A stretch of DNA of 64,000 bases from Actinospica robiniae DSM 44927 (GTDB lineage: Bacteria; Actinomycetota; Actinomycetes; Streptomycetales; Catenulisporaceae): contig NZ_KI632511.1 in the NCBI RefSeq assembly GCF_000504285.1, positions 3,655,372-3,719,371 of the forward strand, read 5' to 3'. The translations under genes and the position numbers were made by a program. Shown one piece after another: positions 34,867-43,813 of this stretch. How positions within the stretch are numbered: position 1 is the stretch's first letter; each line of letters opens with the position of its first letter. The notes beneath the pieces were generated by a model, which was not told the origin of the DNA, made no database searches, and worked only from the letters and a program-made list of their open reading frames with translations.

Positions 34867-36330
34867 GTGAAGCATCTTTACGACGCGCGCCCGGCCGACC
34901 GGGTTCTCGGCGAGACGCCACGGCGGCTGAAGCTGCTCGCCGCCGAGCTGACCGCTCTTAGCGTGCTGATCGGGACGCTCTACGTCCTGGCACTGAGCGG
35001 CGACGCGACGAGCTTCGCCCGTCTCCAAGCACGCACGACCGAGGTCTCCGCGACCGGCGACCTGTACTACGAGCTCGACGACATGGACGCGCAAGCTGCC
35101 GACGCACTGCTGGTCGGCTTCCATCCGACCGACCCTTCGATGGTGCCCGTGGCGGTCGACGCCGCCGCATCGGCAGCGGCCTACCAGCACGACCGCTCCG
35201 CGGCGGACGCGGATCTGGCCCTGATCGCACGCAACCCGCAGCTGACGGTGCAGGCCGAGAAGCTGATGGACGGCCTCGGCGACTATGAGGCCCTGATCGC
35301 GCAGGCCCTGTATGTGGATCAGGGCACGCAGAACGAGAAGCCGGCCGCCCCGCCGGCGGCGTCGCTGGGTTCCTACACGCAAGCGTCCTCGCTCCTGCAC
35401 GCGAAGCTTCTGCCCGCCTCGCTGAAGATCGCCGATGCGGATAGCGCGGCCGTGGACGCCTCGTACTCCGGCGACCGCGCGGACGCTACCGGGTACGGGT
35501 ACGCCGTCCTCGGCCTCGCGCTGGCCACCGCCTCGGCGATGATGCTGGGCAACCGCTACCACGCGCGCAGGTTCCGGCGGCGGCTGAGCTGGTTGGCCGG
35601 CGGAGCCGTCGTCTGCCTCGTGCTCGGATTCCTCGGCCTGGCCACGCAATCGCACGCGGCGGAGGATCTGGAGGACGCGAAGAAGAACGCCTACGACTCC
35701 ATCAACGCCCTCACCCGCGCGAAAGCCGTCTCCGACGACGCCAACGGGGACGAGAGCCGCTGGCTGCTCGAGGGCCGTACCCCGGCGCTGCAGGCCTCTT
35801 TCTTCCAGAACGTCTCCAGCGTCGCCGCGCTCCCGGACGTCTCGAGCGACGCGGCAAGCAGCGACCCGCAGGCCTACTACTCGGGTCTGTCTTCGGCCGT
35901 CAGCGCCGTACACCTCGACGCGGCGGCCAACTCGATCTCGGGCGTCCAGTTCGGCGGATACCTAGGCGCGGAGTCGGGCAACATCACCTTCCCCGGCGAG
36001 GGACAGGCCGCGTACGACGCCGCCCAGGCCTTCAACGCCTATCTCCAAGACGACGCCGCGATCCGCGCCGACGCCGGGCACGGCGACCTTGCCGCAGCCG
36101 TGGCGCTCGACATCGGCACCCGGCCCGGTCAGTCGAACTACACCTTCGGCCAGTACATGGCCAAGCTGGCCGAAGTGATCCAGATCAACGACACCGGCTT
36201 CTCCTCCGGAGTCTCAGCCGGCGAGAGCGAGACCGACGCCGCCAGCTGGACCACCATGCTCGTCGGCGAGGCCTTGCTGCTGATGGCCATCGCCCGGTCC
36301 GCCCACGTACGGCTGCGCGAATACCAGTGA
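34867..36330 (+). CDS. Four-TM membrane protein with two extracellular helical domains
   Basis: 487 residues from a GTG at 34867. Membrane helices: one near residue 30-50, two near the middle (TGYGYAVLGLALATASAMML and GAVVCLVLGFLGLA), and one near the end (TTMLVGEALLLMAIA). The two loops between them, each about 140-190 residues, are outside and mostly helical, in the manner of four-helix-bundle ligand-sensing domains (two copies). A cytosolic output domain is missing. The C-terminus is just HVRLREYQ. Probably a sensor or receptor-like subunit; partners are unknown. Confidence 0.65.
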   Translation: MKHLYDARPADRVLGETPRRLKLLAAELTALSVLIGTLYVLALSGDATSFARLQARTTEVSATGDLYYELDDMDAQAADALLVGFHPTDPSMVPVAVDAAASAAAYQHDRSAADADLALIARNPQLTVQAEKLMDGLGDYEALIAQALYVDQGTQNEKPAAPPAASLGSYTQASSLLHAKLLPASLKIADADSAAVDASYSGDRADATGYGYAVLGLALATASAMMLGNRYHARRFRRRLSWLAGGAVVCLVLGFLGLATQSHAAEDLEDAKKNAYDSINALTRAKAVSDDANGDESRWLLEGRTPALQASFFQNVSSVAALPDVSSDAASSDPQAYYSGLSSAVSAVHLDAAANSISGVQFGGYLGAESGNITFPGEGQAAYDAAQAFNAYLQDDAAIRADAGHGDLAAAVALDIGTRPGQSNYTFGQYMAKLAEVIQINDTGFSSGVSAGESETDAASWTTMLVGEALLLMAIARSAHVRLREYQ

Positions 36331-36398
36331 TGCCGCGTCCGCGTGCCGTCACGTCGCGTCTCAGTGGAAGCGCCGTCACAGCCGCGCGAGGGCAGCAC

Positions 36399-36432
36399 GA
36401 TGCCCCGGACGACGTGTGTCGTCCGGGGCATC
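36399..36432. terminator. Terminator between convergent genes
   Basis: A perfect 15-base stem (GATGCCCCGGACGAC with its complement) and a four-base loop, 12 bp downstream of the cold-shock gene stop and 68 bp downstream of the gene at 34867. Confidence 0.88.
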
Positions 36433-36443
36433 GCCGTCGGCTA

Positions 36444-36647
36444 TTAGGCCGGACGGATGTTCTCCGCCTGCGGGCCCTTCTGGCCCTGGGTGACGTCGAA
36501 CTGGACCTTCTGGCCCTCGGTCAGCTCACGAAAGCCCTGGGCGGCGATGTTCGAGTAGTGGGCGAACACGTCCGGGCCGCCCCCGTCCTGCTCGATGAAG
36601 CCGAAGCCCTTTTCGGAGTTGAACCACTTAACGGTGCCTGATGCCAC
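36444..36647 (-). CDS. Cold-shock protein, CspA family
   Basis: 67 residues, the standard length. The RNA-binding motifs are [15 protein letters not shown] (RNP1) and DVFAHYSNI (RNP2), which place it beyond doubt in the CspA family. It binds single-stranded RNA and melts structures at low temperature or as a general chaperone. The GTG start fits the standard N-terminus VASGTVKWF. The 5' leader (36648 to about 36700) is AT-richer and may be a regulated leader. Confidence 0.96.
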   Translation of the reverse strand: MASGTVKWFNSEKGFGFIEQDGGGPDVFAHYSNIAAQGFRELTEGQKVQFDVTQGQKGPQAENIRPA

Positions 36648-36890
36648 GGGGTGTTGCCCTTCGTCATACGAGAATCTTCCAGACAAGTGTGCCACGGAAC
36701 GCCGCGGTCGGCGGCAAATACCCGGGGCTCGCGAAACCAAACCGCCCCGCATGGAGCCGACCGCGACGCCCCGAACCCCGCGCTCGTGGCGGTCCTCGCC
36801 GCAAACTCCCAGCTCAGCGCGCCGTGGAGCTGGTCGCGGCGGACGCGTCGCTGTTGAGAAAGTAGACCTCTAATTGAGCTGACCGATGTC

Positions 36891-37496
36891 TCAAACCGCG
36901 TCTGGTCCGGCGAGCCGCAGCCGCAGCAGGCGGTCGACGAGCCCGTCGACGTACTCCGGCGTGAGCGGGCCCATGCCGAACAGGACGCGGACGTACATCG
37001 GAGCCAGCACGTGGTCCAGCACGCCGAACGCGTCGGGAGCGGGCTCGCCGCGCTCGCGGGCGCGATCGAGCATGGACTGCAGCTGCCGGCTGCGCTCGGC
37101 GAGCAGTTCGTCGCCTGCCTGGACACCCTGCGGACCGGAGTTCGACAGGGCGACGGCGAGGCGCAGCAACGCCAGGCCGTCGGGCCCGGTGATCTCGCGG
37201 GCCACGGCGGCCGCGTATGTGCGCAGGTCACCGGCCAGGCTGCCGGTGTCGGGCATCGGCGAGCGCTCATTGAGATAGGTCAGCGCCACGTCGGCGAGCA
37301 GGGCTTCCATGCTGCCCCAGCGGCGGTAGATGCTGCTGTCGGCCACGCCCGCGCGCTCCGCGACGTCGCCGACGGAGAACTTGCCGTAGCCTCGCTCGCT
37401 GATCAAGTCGGTGACGGCTTGATGCACCGCCGCGCCGACGCGGGCGCCGCGCCCGCCGGGTCGCCGGACCCGCTCCCGCTCGTCCTTGCCTTCCAT
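36891..37496 (-). CDS. TetR-family repressor
   Basis: 201 residues from an ATG at 37496 (a longer start at 37568 overlaps the operators). The HTH region is AVTDLISERGYGKFSVGDVAERAGVADSSIYRRWGSMEALL, and the C-terminal ligand domain is helical. It is divergent from a DHA2 pump, with two symmetric sites between them, and so is expected to repress the pump until the drug binds. Confidence 0.93.
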   Translation of the reverse strand: MEGKDERERVRRPGGRGARVGAAVHQAVTDLISERGYGKFSVGDVAERAGVADSSIYRRWGSMEALLADVALTYLNERSPMPDTGSLAGDLRTYAAAVAREITGPDGLALLRLAVALSNSGPQGVQAGDELLAERSRQLQSMLDRARERGEPAPDAFGVLDHVLAPMYVRVLFGMGPLTPEYVDGLVDRLLRLRLAGPDAV

Positions 37497-37505
37497 GCCG
37501 CCCAC

Positions 37506-37530
37506 CTTAACGCAGTTACTTCTTGCGTTT
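37506..37530. promoter_or_regulatory. TetR operator, site 1 (imperfect)
   Basis: AACGCAGttacttcTTGCGTT-type symmetry (AACGC and GCGTT arms), 10 bp upstream of the repressor start. It shares the AACGCAG half-site with site 2. Confidence 0.65.
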
Positions 37531-37555
37531 GCGAGGCGCGCCACCGTATAGTCCA

Positions 37556-37580
37556 CTAACGCAGTCATTGACTGCGTTAG
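37556..37580. promoter_or_regulatory. TetR operator, site 2 (perfect palindrome)
   Basis: CTAACGCAGTCA, one central base, then its exact complement: a 25-bp perfect palindrome 64 bp upstream of the pump start. This is the classical form of a TetR operator. Confidence 0.88.
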
Positions 37581-37644
37581 GGCGTCGCGGGGAGGTCGAC
37601 CACATCGGTCGTGAAGCGGCGCCGGCTATCGAGAGGAACCCTGC

Positions 37645-39105
37645 ATGGCTGCATCGCCCGCGTCCGCCGGCAGCCCGAACCGGGCCGTGCTGCTCACGGT
37701 GACCTGCCTAGGCCAGTTCATGGTGCTACTCGACAACACGATCGTCGGGGCGGCCCTGCCCGACATGCAGCGCCGGCTGCACACCCAGCTGACGGGTCTG
37801 CAGTGGATCGTCGACGCGTACGTGCTCCTGGTCGCCATGCTGCTGCTGTCCGGCGGTGTCTTCGCCGACCGGTTCGGCCGCAAGCAGGTGTACCTGGCCG
37901 GCGTGGCGGTGTTCACCGCCGCCTCGGCGGGGTGCAGCCTCGCGCCCACCGTCGGCTGGTTGATCGCCGCCCGGGTGCTGCAGGGCGTCGGAGCCGCGGC
38001 GCTGAGCCCCGCTTCGCTGGCCCTGCTCGCCGCCGCCTATCCCGTGGCGCAAGAACGGATCAAGGCGATCGGGCTCTGGGCCGGGCTGAGCGGGATCGGG
38101 CTGGCCGCGGGCCCCGTGGCCGGGGGCCTGCTGATAAGCGCCTTCGGCTGGCCCGCCATCTTCCTGGTCAACCTGCCGATCGGCGTGGTTCTTCTGCTGG
38201 CCGGCCTGCGCAGCCTTGAGGAGTCCCGCAACCCGAGCGCCCCCGCGATCGACGTTCCGGGGACGGTGCTGTCCGTCCTGGGGATGGGGACGATGACCTA
38301 CGGGCTGATCGAGGGCGGTGCCCGCGGCTGGACGTCGCCGATGATCCTGGCCAGCTTCGCAGCCGCCGTGATCCTCCTCGCCGCCTTCCTCGCCGTCGAA
38401 GCGCGTCGTTGCGCACCGATGCTGCCGCTACGGCTGTTCCGGCAGCGGCTGTTCACCGTGTCCAACACGGCCATGGTCATCGTGGGGTTCGCGCTCATGG
38501 GTTCGTCGTTCTTCTTCTCCCAGTTCTTCGTGGACGTCCAGGGCAGCTCGATCCTGCGTGCCGGCCTGGAGACCCTGCCGTTGTCCGCCGCGATGGTGAT
38601 CGTCAGCCCGTACGCGGCTCGGCTCGCCATCCGGTACGGCTTCCGCATCGTGGTCACCATCGGCCTGGCCCTGGCCGGCGTGGGACTGCCGGCGCTCGGC
38701 ATGGTGCACGCCGACACCGGCTACGGGAACGTGTGGTGGCGGCTGGCAGTGGTCGGCGTCGGCTTCGCCCTGACCATGTCCCCGCTGACGGGAGCCGCCA
38801 TCCAGGCCGTCAATCCGCAGGAAAGCGGCCTCGCATCAGGGATCAGCAGCACCACCCGGCAGATCGGCGCGGTGCTCGGCGTGGCGGTACTCGGAGCCAT
38901 CGTCCGTACCCGCCAATCCGGCGGCGCCTCCTTCGAGGCCGGCCTCGACAGCGCCTTCGTCGCCGCCGGCGCCATCACCTTGGCCACCGCCGTGCTCACC
39001 GGCCTGTGGCTGGCGAGGTCCAAGCTCGTCGAACCCTCGGCTGCGCCGCACCGCTCCCCCGCTCCGGGTGCGACCACCACCTCGGACAAGGTCAGATCTC
39101 GATGA
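37645..39105 (+). CDS. DHA2-family drug:proton antiporter
   Basis: 486 residues, about 14 membrane helices. Motif D1 is LLDNTIVGAALP, motif A is GGVFADRFGRKQVYLAG, and motif C-like ALSPASLALL follows. This is the EmrB/QacA type and is likely to export an antibiotic or dye under the TetR protein at 36891. It differs clearly from the pump at 26176. Its last 14 bases overlap the 3' end of the convergent gene at 39092. Confidence 0.93.
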   Translation: MAASPASAGSPNRAVLLTVTCLGQFMVLLDNTIVGAALPDMQRRLHTQLTGLQWIVDAYVLLVAMLLLSGGVFADRFGRKQVYLAGVAVFTAASAGCSLAPTVGWLIAARVLQGVGAAALSPASLALLAAAYPVAQERIKAIGLWAGLSGIGLAAGPVAGGLLISAFGWPAIFLVNLPIGVVLLLAGLRSLEESRNPSAPAIDVPGTVLSVLGMGTMTYGLIEGGARGWTSPMILASFAAAVILLAAFLAVEARRCAPMLPLRLFRQRLFTVSNTAMVIVGFALMGSSFFFSQFFVDVQGSSILRAGLETLPLSAAMVIVSPYAARLAIRYGFRIVVTIGLALAGVGLPALGMVHADTGYGNVWWRLAVVGVGFALTMSPLTGAAIQAVNPQESGLASGISSTTRQIGAVLGVAVLGAIVRTRQSGGASFEAGLDSAFVAAGAITLATAVLTGLWLARSKLVEPSAAPHRSPAPGATTTSDKVRSR

Positions 39106-40108
39106 CGTACCAGACGCTCGGGTCGTCGAACTGCATCCACATGCGACCGTCGCGGCAGACCTTTCGCTGCGCCCAAGCCCGAGGGCGGCTTCCGTCTGGC
39201 AGGAGCAGGGGCGAGTCCCCGGACACCTCGATGGGACCGCCGTCAGTGTGCGCCAGCGTGATCGTGTAGTGGCCGCCCGTCTTGGCGGGGCCGCCCGCGC
39301 TGGCGACGAAGGCGAGAGTGCCGCCGGCGACCATGACGCCGTGGGCGTAGCGGACAGGTGTGCGGCGCACGCACCGCACACCGATCTTGTCGATCTCTAC
39401 CAGAGGGAACGCGGTGTAGGGGTAGGCCCACGTGTACTTGAGTCCGACGTTCAGCGCATAGCAGTCCACCCAACTGCCCGGACCCGACCCGTCGAGCGTT
39501 GCATACCAGGCCGGCTCCCCGTGGGAAGTCCAGCGGATGAGGCCGGGCGTCGACATCGTTGCCCGGTGTGGCTTTGGCCGGTGCCTCGGATCACCTGCTC
39601 GTCGGGGGTGCCCGCTGGGAGGCAGGAGTGCACAGATCGAGGCCTCGTCGAAGTACCCGATCCAGATCTCGCCCGAAGCGTCGGTCATCAGGTGTTCGAT
39701 GCCGTCGCCGGCGTGGAAGGTGCTCGTGGTGCCACCGTCGGGACCGATCACCCGCGCGTTGTGCGGGATCTCGGCCTCCAGCTCCTCGAGCGTTCTCGCC
39801 ACGGGTCCGGAAGGCATCTGGCAGCGTGCGCCGGCCAGGACGAAACCGTCCCCGAGAGTGTCGATTTTCGGGAAGCGCAGGTCGAGCCCGTGGATCTCGA
39901 CCTCGTACCGGTCATTGCCATCGATCACGACGGCAGTCGCGTCGTAAGGCGCTGTCAGTGGGACTCGCTGTGCGCACGTCACATCGGGATCGACAAGCAG
40001 AGCGACGATCCGCCCTCGCGCATCAATGGTGGAAGACGCGACTTGCCGACCGGAATAACACTCAGGCAGCGCACCCCAGACCCGTAGTCCTGCCGTGTGC
40101 CCGTTCAC
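39092..40108 (-). CDS. Conserved hypothetical protein, probable beta-propeller-like
   Basis: 338 residues, with no signal peptide or membrane segment. Repeated segments such as STIDARGRIVALLVD, HLMTDASGEIWIGYFDE and NVGLKYTWAYPYTAFPLVEID look like blades of a propeller, with repeated G-x-I/x-W-I-G-Y-x-D words. Streptomyces-like genomes carry many copies of this family. The function is unknown. The 3' end overlaps the pump gene by 14 bases (convergent). Confidence 0.65.
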   Translation of the reverse strand: MNGHTAGLRVWGALPECYSGRQVASSTIDARGRIVALLVDPDVTCAQRVPLTAPYDATAVVIDGNDRYEVEIHGLDLRFPKIDTLGDGFVLAGARCQMPSGPVARTLEELEAEIPHNARVIGPDGGTTSTFHAGDGIEHLMTDASGEIWIGYFDEASICALLPPSGHPRRAGDPRHRPKPHRATMSTPGLIRWTSHGEPAWYATLDGSGPGSWVDCYALNVGLKYTWAYPYTAFPLVEIDKIGVRCVRRTPVRYAHGVMVAGGTLAFVASAGGPAKTGGHYTITLAHTDGGPIEVSGDSPLLLPDGSRPRAWAQRKVCRDGRMWMQFDDPSVWYVIEI

Positions 40109-40274
40109 CGGGCGGGACGAATGTCCGTTCCTTCATTCATGGCGCGATCATCGCGGATTCACGATCCCCTCCGCAAGGCCGAAAAACCGCAACCTTGTGT
40201 GGATGCGGACGACCCCCGACCCGGCAATCAGCTCCGGTTGAACCCACCGACGCACCCTGACAGGCTCATGACCC

Positions 40275-40859
40275 ATGATCGACGAATTCGCGAAACCGTA
40301 CCTGCACAAAGGACTGCGCCGGCACCGCGAGGCGCTGCTCTGGAAACTCGACGGCCTGTCCGAGTACGACGCCCGCAGACCTCTGACAGCGACCGGGACC
40401 AGCCTCCTCGGCCTGGTGAAACACGTCGCCACCATCGAGGCCCGGTACTTCGGCGAGGTCTTCGACCGCCCTTCCCCGGAGCCGCTGCTCCGGTGGCAGG
40501 ACCACGACGGCAGCGACCTGTGGGCGACCGGGGACGAGACCCGCGAACAGATCATCGACTTCTACCGGCGCACCTGGGAACACTCGGATGCGACGATCGA
40601 CGAGCTTCCCCTCGACGCCCCCGGCCACGTGCCGTGGTGGCCGGAGCCTCATCCCAACACGAACCTGTTCGCCATCATGATCCATGTCATCGGCGAGTCC
40701 CTCCGACATGCCGGGCACGCCGATATCCTGCGTGAAGGCCTCGACGGCCGGACCGGGGTGCGCGCCGAGCACGAGGAACGGATCGACGAGGAAGCCCGCG
40801 CGGCCTACTACGCGAAGATCGAGCAGGCCGCCAGGATGGCCACACTGAACAAGGCTTGA
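40275..40859 (+). CDS. DinB-family (DUF664) protein
   Basis: 194 residues. HREALLWKLDGLSEYDARRPL, LLGLVKHVATIEARYFG and MIHVIGESLRHAGHADILRE place it in the DinB/YfiT-like four-helix-bundle family. The metal-binding histidines are at HVATIE, and at HVIGESLRHAGH near the C-terminus. Such proteins are thiol-dependent transferases (bacillithiol or mycothiol) or unknown metalloproteins. Actinomycetes usually make mycothiol. Confidence 0.88.
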   Translation: MIDEFAKPYLHKGLRRHREALLWKLDGLSEYDARRPLTATGTSLLGLVKHVATIEARYFGEVFDRPSPEPLLRWQDHDGSDLWATGDETREQIIDFYRRTWEHSDATIDELPLDAPGHVPWWPEPHPNTNLFAIMIHVIGESLRHAGHADILREGLDGRTGVRAEHEERIDEEARAAYYAKIEQAARMATLNKA

Positions 40860-40902
40860 CCACAGTCGCGTGGCCCGTTCGCCAGTGAGGGAGACGGTGA
40901 CC

Positions 40903-41568
40903 ATGTCCATCGCCGGAGAGCTCGTCATCGAGACATTCGCATACGACGGCGGTCGGCAGGTCACCGTGTACGTCCCGCCGAGTACGCCCGAGGCAGTCGT
41001 TTTCGCCGGTGACGGTCAGTTGATCGGACAGTGGGGTGCAGTTCTCGAGGCAGCGGCGGACTTGCCGCCCACGATGATCGTCGGTGTGCACCGGTCGTCC
41101 GACGAGACGCTGCGGCTGCATGAATACTCGCCGGGCTTTGATCCGGAACGGTTCGCGGCACACGAGAAGTTCTTCGTCGAGGACGTTCGCCGATGGGTGT
41201 CCTCGCACTTCGCACTCACGCTGCCCGCCGAGCGCACCGCGGTGCTCGGAGTCTCGGCCGGCGCGGAGTTGGCGCTCGCTCTCGGGCTTCGGCACCCGAA
41301 TGTCTACGGTGCGATCTTCTGCGCCTCGCCGGGTGCCGGCTACCGTCCCTCCGGCGCGCTGCCGAGCTCGCTTCCGCGCGCATACTTCGTTTCCGGCACC
41401 TTAGAGCCGTTCTTCCACGAGAACGCGACACGGTGGGCCCTCGCGCTGCGCGATGCAGGTGCGGACGTCGTGGAGACCGAGCGAAACGAATCGCACGGCG
41501 GGCTCTTCTGGCAAGAAGAGATTCCGCTGATGGTGGCCTGGGCGTTCGGGCATACGTTCGGGCATTGA
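40903..41568 (+). CDS. Esterase/alpha-beta hydrolase (Fes/esterase D-like)
   Basis: 221 residues from an ATG with GAGGGAGACGG upstream. The nucleophile elbow is VLGVSAGAEL (Ser), with the catalytic His likely in NESHGGLFW and an acid after FVSGTLEPF. The fold looks like esterase D/enterochelin esterase (PF00756). The family hydrolyses acyl esters of siderophores, trehalose or xylan. There is no siderophore cluster nearby. The gene starts 43 bp after the DinB stop and may be in the same transcript. Confidence 0.85.
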   Translation: MSIAGELVIETFAYDGGRQVTVYVPPSTPEAVVFAGDGQLIGQWGAVLEAAADLPPTMIVGVHRSSDETLRLHEYSPGFDPERFAAHEKFFVEDVRRWVSSHFALTLPAERTAVLGVSAGAELALALGLRHPNVYGAIFCASPGAGYRPSGALPSSLPRAYFVSGTLEPFFHENATRWALALRDAGADVVETERNESHGGLFWQEEIPLMVAWAFGHTFGH

Positions 41569-41969
41569 GCCGAGCTCGGCGGCGTCCCGGAGAACCCCGT
41601 GGTCATCACCGGGTACTACGCCACCAAAAAGCACAATCCCACCAGAGGCTGAAGAGAATACGGACAGAACGGCCGCAGTGCGCTGCAAAGCCGGGTTTCC
41701 TCCATGGGCGGATATGACTCGGGAAGTCCTCCGCTTCCGCCGGCGGCGTGGTGTCGCGCCCTATAAGTGGTGGCCAGGCCCATCAGCGGATCTTTCGCGG
41801 AGCTCTCACGCAGTGCGGATTCCGGCCACTGCACCGCCTGCGGGCCATATCTCCGCGGGACAAGATCTTCCTCTACAGTGTATTGATATGTGATTCTTAC
41901 TGGACGCACCTTTTTGCGCTGCTTAGGCTCCCGATTCGACATCAGGCCACACTCTTTGGAGGTTCGTCG
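41569..41969. other. Intergenic region with a probable promoter
   Basis: No gene is supported in about 400 bases. The part from 41870 to 41960 is AT-richer (tgtattgatatgtgattctt and ctttttgcgctgctt) and may hold the promoter of the secreted protein that follows. No strong hairpin was found. Confidence 0.45.
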
Positions 41970-42488
41970 ATGCGAGCAGTCAGGCGGCGATTCGCAGGTG
42001 CCCTGGCCACGGCGGTCGCCGTGTCGGGCACCGTGCTGGCGCTCCCGGCGCCGGCGTACGCCGCCTGGGGCGTCACCGACACCATCTCGCTCCAGGCGTA
42101 CGGCACCAGCGGATACGGCGTCGTCACCGACGTCGGCAGCGTCAGCGGGTGGGTGCAGTTCGACGACGGCGGGAACACCATCCAGTACTCGCTGACCATC
42201 TGCCGGCAGTCCGGCTACGTCTGGCCGTACCTGAACATCGGCGCGGACGCGATCGAATCGCCGCAGGGCCAGTGGACCGACACCCCTCTGACCACCATCG
42301 ACATGCCGCAGGGCACGCCCGTCTCGACGTGCTGCGGCGGCGGGGACACGATTACGGGCACCGCGACGGCCACGAACCCGTGGAACTTCAACTTCACGTT
42401 GGTGGGCGGGTACTTCGACAGCTCGACTTACAGGTTCTCCAACGTCACCGACAGCGAGGCCATCGCCGACCCGTACCACGTCCCGTAA
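41970..42488 (+). CDS. Small secreted beta-rich protein
   Basis: 172 residues, ATG after a GGAGG ribosome site. The twin-Arg-containing signal peptide (MRAVRRRFAGALATAVAVSG) is cleaved near PAPAYAA. The mature part is beta-rich with two Cys in STCCGGG and one in TICRQSG. The sequence resembles secreted actinomycete proteins of unknown role. No catalytic motif is visible. Confidence 0.75.
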   Translation: MRAVRRRFAGALATAVAVSGTVLALPAPAYAAWGVTDTISLQAYGTSGYGVVTDVGSVSGWVQFDDGGNTIQYSLTICRQSGYVWPYLNIGADAIESPQGQWTDTPLTTIDMPQGTPVSTCCGGGDTITGTATATNPWNFNFTLVGGYFDSSTYRFSNVTDSEAIADPYHVP

Positions 42489-42567
42489 CTCCGGGTAGCT
42501 GCGGACGGATCGGGTCAGTGCTCGACCAGCCCTTGCCATGCGGCGAGGGCCGGGTCGTGCAGCGCTG

Positions 42568-42972
42568 TCAGCCCCGTTCCGTGATGCGCAGGTAGTAGCC
42601 GGCCGGGTCGTGGACGCGGAAGTCGGTCAGCCCCCACGGGCGCCGGGTCAAGTCCTGCTCGAGCGGATAGCCCGCCGCCCGCACCTGGCTGTGCACCTCG
42701 GCCACGTCATCGACTTCGAGCACGATCTCGACACCCGTCGGCACCGCACGCGCAGCGCGCTCGACCGGATGCCCGGCGAGGGCAGCGCCGATGCGCACAC
42801 TTCCGTGCTCGACGGCTGCGTAAGGAGAATCCGAGCCGCGCTGATCGGCCGTCAGCACGAAGCCCAGGACAGCGGTATAGAAGTGCACGAAGGCATCGAG
42901 ATCATCCGGGAAGACCTCCACACGCAACGTCATCCCCTGCCGCGCGTCCATTTCCCCGCGATCGTCAGACAT
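42568..42972 (-). CDS. VOC/glyoxalase-like protein
   Basis: 134 residues from an ATG with AAGGG upstream. VEVFPDDLDAFVHFYTAVLGFVLTAD and EIVLEVDDVAEVHSQVRAAG, ending TDFRVHDPAGYYLRI, are typical of the vicinal-oxygen-chelate fold (bleomycin-resistance/glyoxalase type). It could bind and sequester an antibiotic or act as a dioxygenase or isomerase; the metal ligands (usually H, E) are only partly visible. It is convergent with the gene at 41970. Confidence 0.85.
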   Translation of the reverse strand: MSDDRGEMDARQGMTLRVEVFPDDLDAFVHFYTAVLGFVLTADQRGSDSPYAAVEHGSVRIGAALAGHPVERAARAVPTGVEIVLEVDDVAEVHSQVRAAGYPLEQDLTRRPWGLTDFRVHDPAGYYLRITERG

Positions 42973-43003
42973 TCGACCCTTGCCTCTCATCCGCCCGTCG
43001 GCT

Positions 43004-43040
43004 CCACGCCACGCCACGCCACGCCACGCCACGCCACGCC
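43004..43040. repeat. Pentanucleotide microsatellite (CCACG)n
   Basis: About 7.4 uninterrupted copies of CCACG, 30 bp upstream of the VOC gene start and 27 bp upstream of a membrane-protein start. A five-base unit would change a reading frame, and the number of copies can shift by slippage. Confidence 0.95.
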
Positions 43041-43066
43041 AGGGTACTTTGCGGCACTGTAGCGGC

Positions 43067-43471
43067 GTGGTCTTACTGATCCTCGCCTCGGCATTGCCCT
43101 GCTGCGCGCTCTCGATGCGCAGCTGGACGCGCGGCTGGAAGCTCGGTGGCATCGTGGCTGCTCTGCTCGTCGCTGCGGCACTGGTCGATTTCCGGGTGAT
43201 CCTTTCCGCGGCGCGGGTCACCACGCTCGTGGTCTTGACCTTGGCGACGGCAGCCACAGTGGTGACGAACTGGGTGCTGGAGCGTCGATCGGCGGCACCT
43301 CGTCGGGCATGGAACGTCGTCGGCACGGCTCTGTCCTGGGCGTACTGTGGCGCGATCCACGGGCTGGGAGGGCGGCGAAAGCTGCCGATCCGAGGGCGTT
43401 CCGCTGGATCGGAATCAGGAGTGCGTGACCGTCGGGATCGTCCACGGCCAGGTGAACATGGAGTTGGATGA
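43067..43471 (+). CDS. Small membrane protein downstream of the microsatellite
   Basis: 134 residues from a GTG at 43067. A TTG at 42980 would add 29 residues and translate the microsatellite as a HATPR-type repeat. There are three hydrophobic helices (VVLLILASALPCCAL, LGGIVAALLVAAALVDF and VTTLVVLTLATAATVVTNW), then a basic cytosolic tail of 60 residues. The family is not recognised. The ribosome site is weak. If the start lies before the repeat, slippage would switch the gene on and off. Confidence 0.45.
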   Translation: MVLLILASALPCCALSMRSWTRGWKLGGIVAALLVAAALVDFRVILSAARVTTLVVLTLATAATVVTNWVLERRSAAPRRAWNVVGTALSWAYCGAIHGLGGRRKLPIRGRSAGSESGVRDRRDRPRPGEHGVG

Positions 43472-43552
43472 CTCAAGCGGCTGGTAGCGTCGCTCGCTGC
43501 CAGGCGCGCAGCAGGCTGACCCCTCCAGCGGATGGAGATCAGCCCGACAGGC

Positions 43553-43813
43553 TCAGCTCGAGAAGATGGAGAGTACCGCGCCGTCGATCTCGATACGCCT
43601 GATGCGCCGGGTATCGCCCCTTCGCAACGCTTCCAGGCAGCGCTCGAACAGTTGCAGTTCCGTCTGATCCAGCACGGCTGTGGCGAGGTCGAGGACCTGT
43701 TTGACGTTCTCGTCGGTCAACTCGGCGGGCAGTTCGCCCGAAAGGAGCACGACGGATTCTCCGGAATGGTTGCGCACGACAGCGGTGGTGGAGCCACCTC
43801 GGACGACCAGCAC
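43553..43813 (-). CDS. Small protein next to the peptide locus, unknown
   Basis: 86 residues from a GTG at 43813 with a strong AAGGGGG ribosome site; the AT-rich stretch at 43880-43910 upstream looks like a promoter. An open frame continues upstream to 44104, but that part is Ser/Pro-rich and does not look coding. The sequence (VRNHSGESVVLLSGELPAEL, then TELQLFERCLEALRRGD) is a strand-rich N-terminus plus two acidic helices. It is the first gene to the left of peptide gene 1. Its role is unknown. Confidence 0.5.
   Translation of the reverse strand: MLVVRGGSTTAVVRNHSGESVVLLSGELPAELTDENVKQVLDLATAVLDQTELQLFERCLEALRRGDTRRIRRIEIDGAVLSIFSS

Noticed and set aside
43020-43040. Interpretation of the CCACG repeat as a CRISPR array
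   Set aside because: A simple five-base tandem repeat without spacers.
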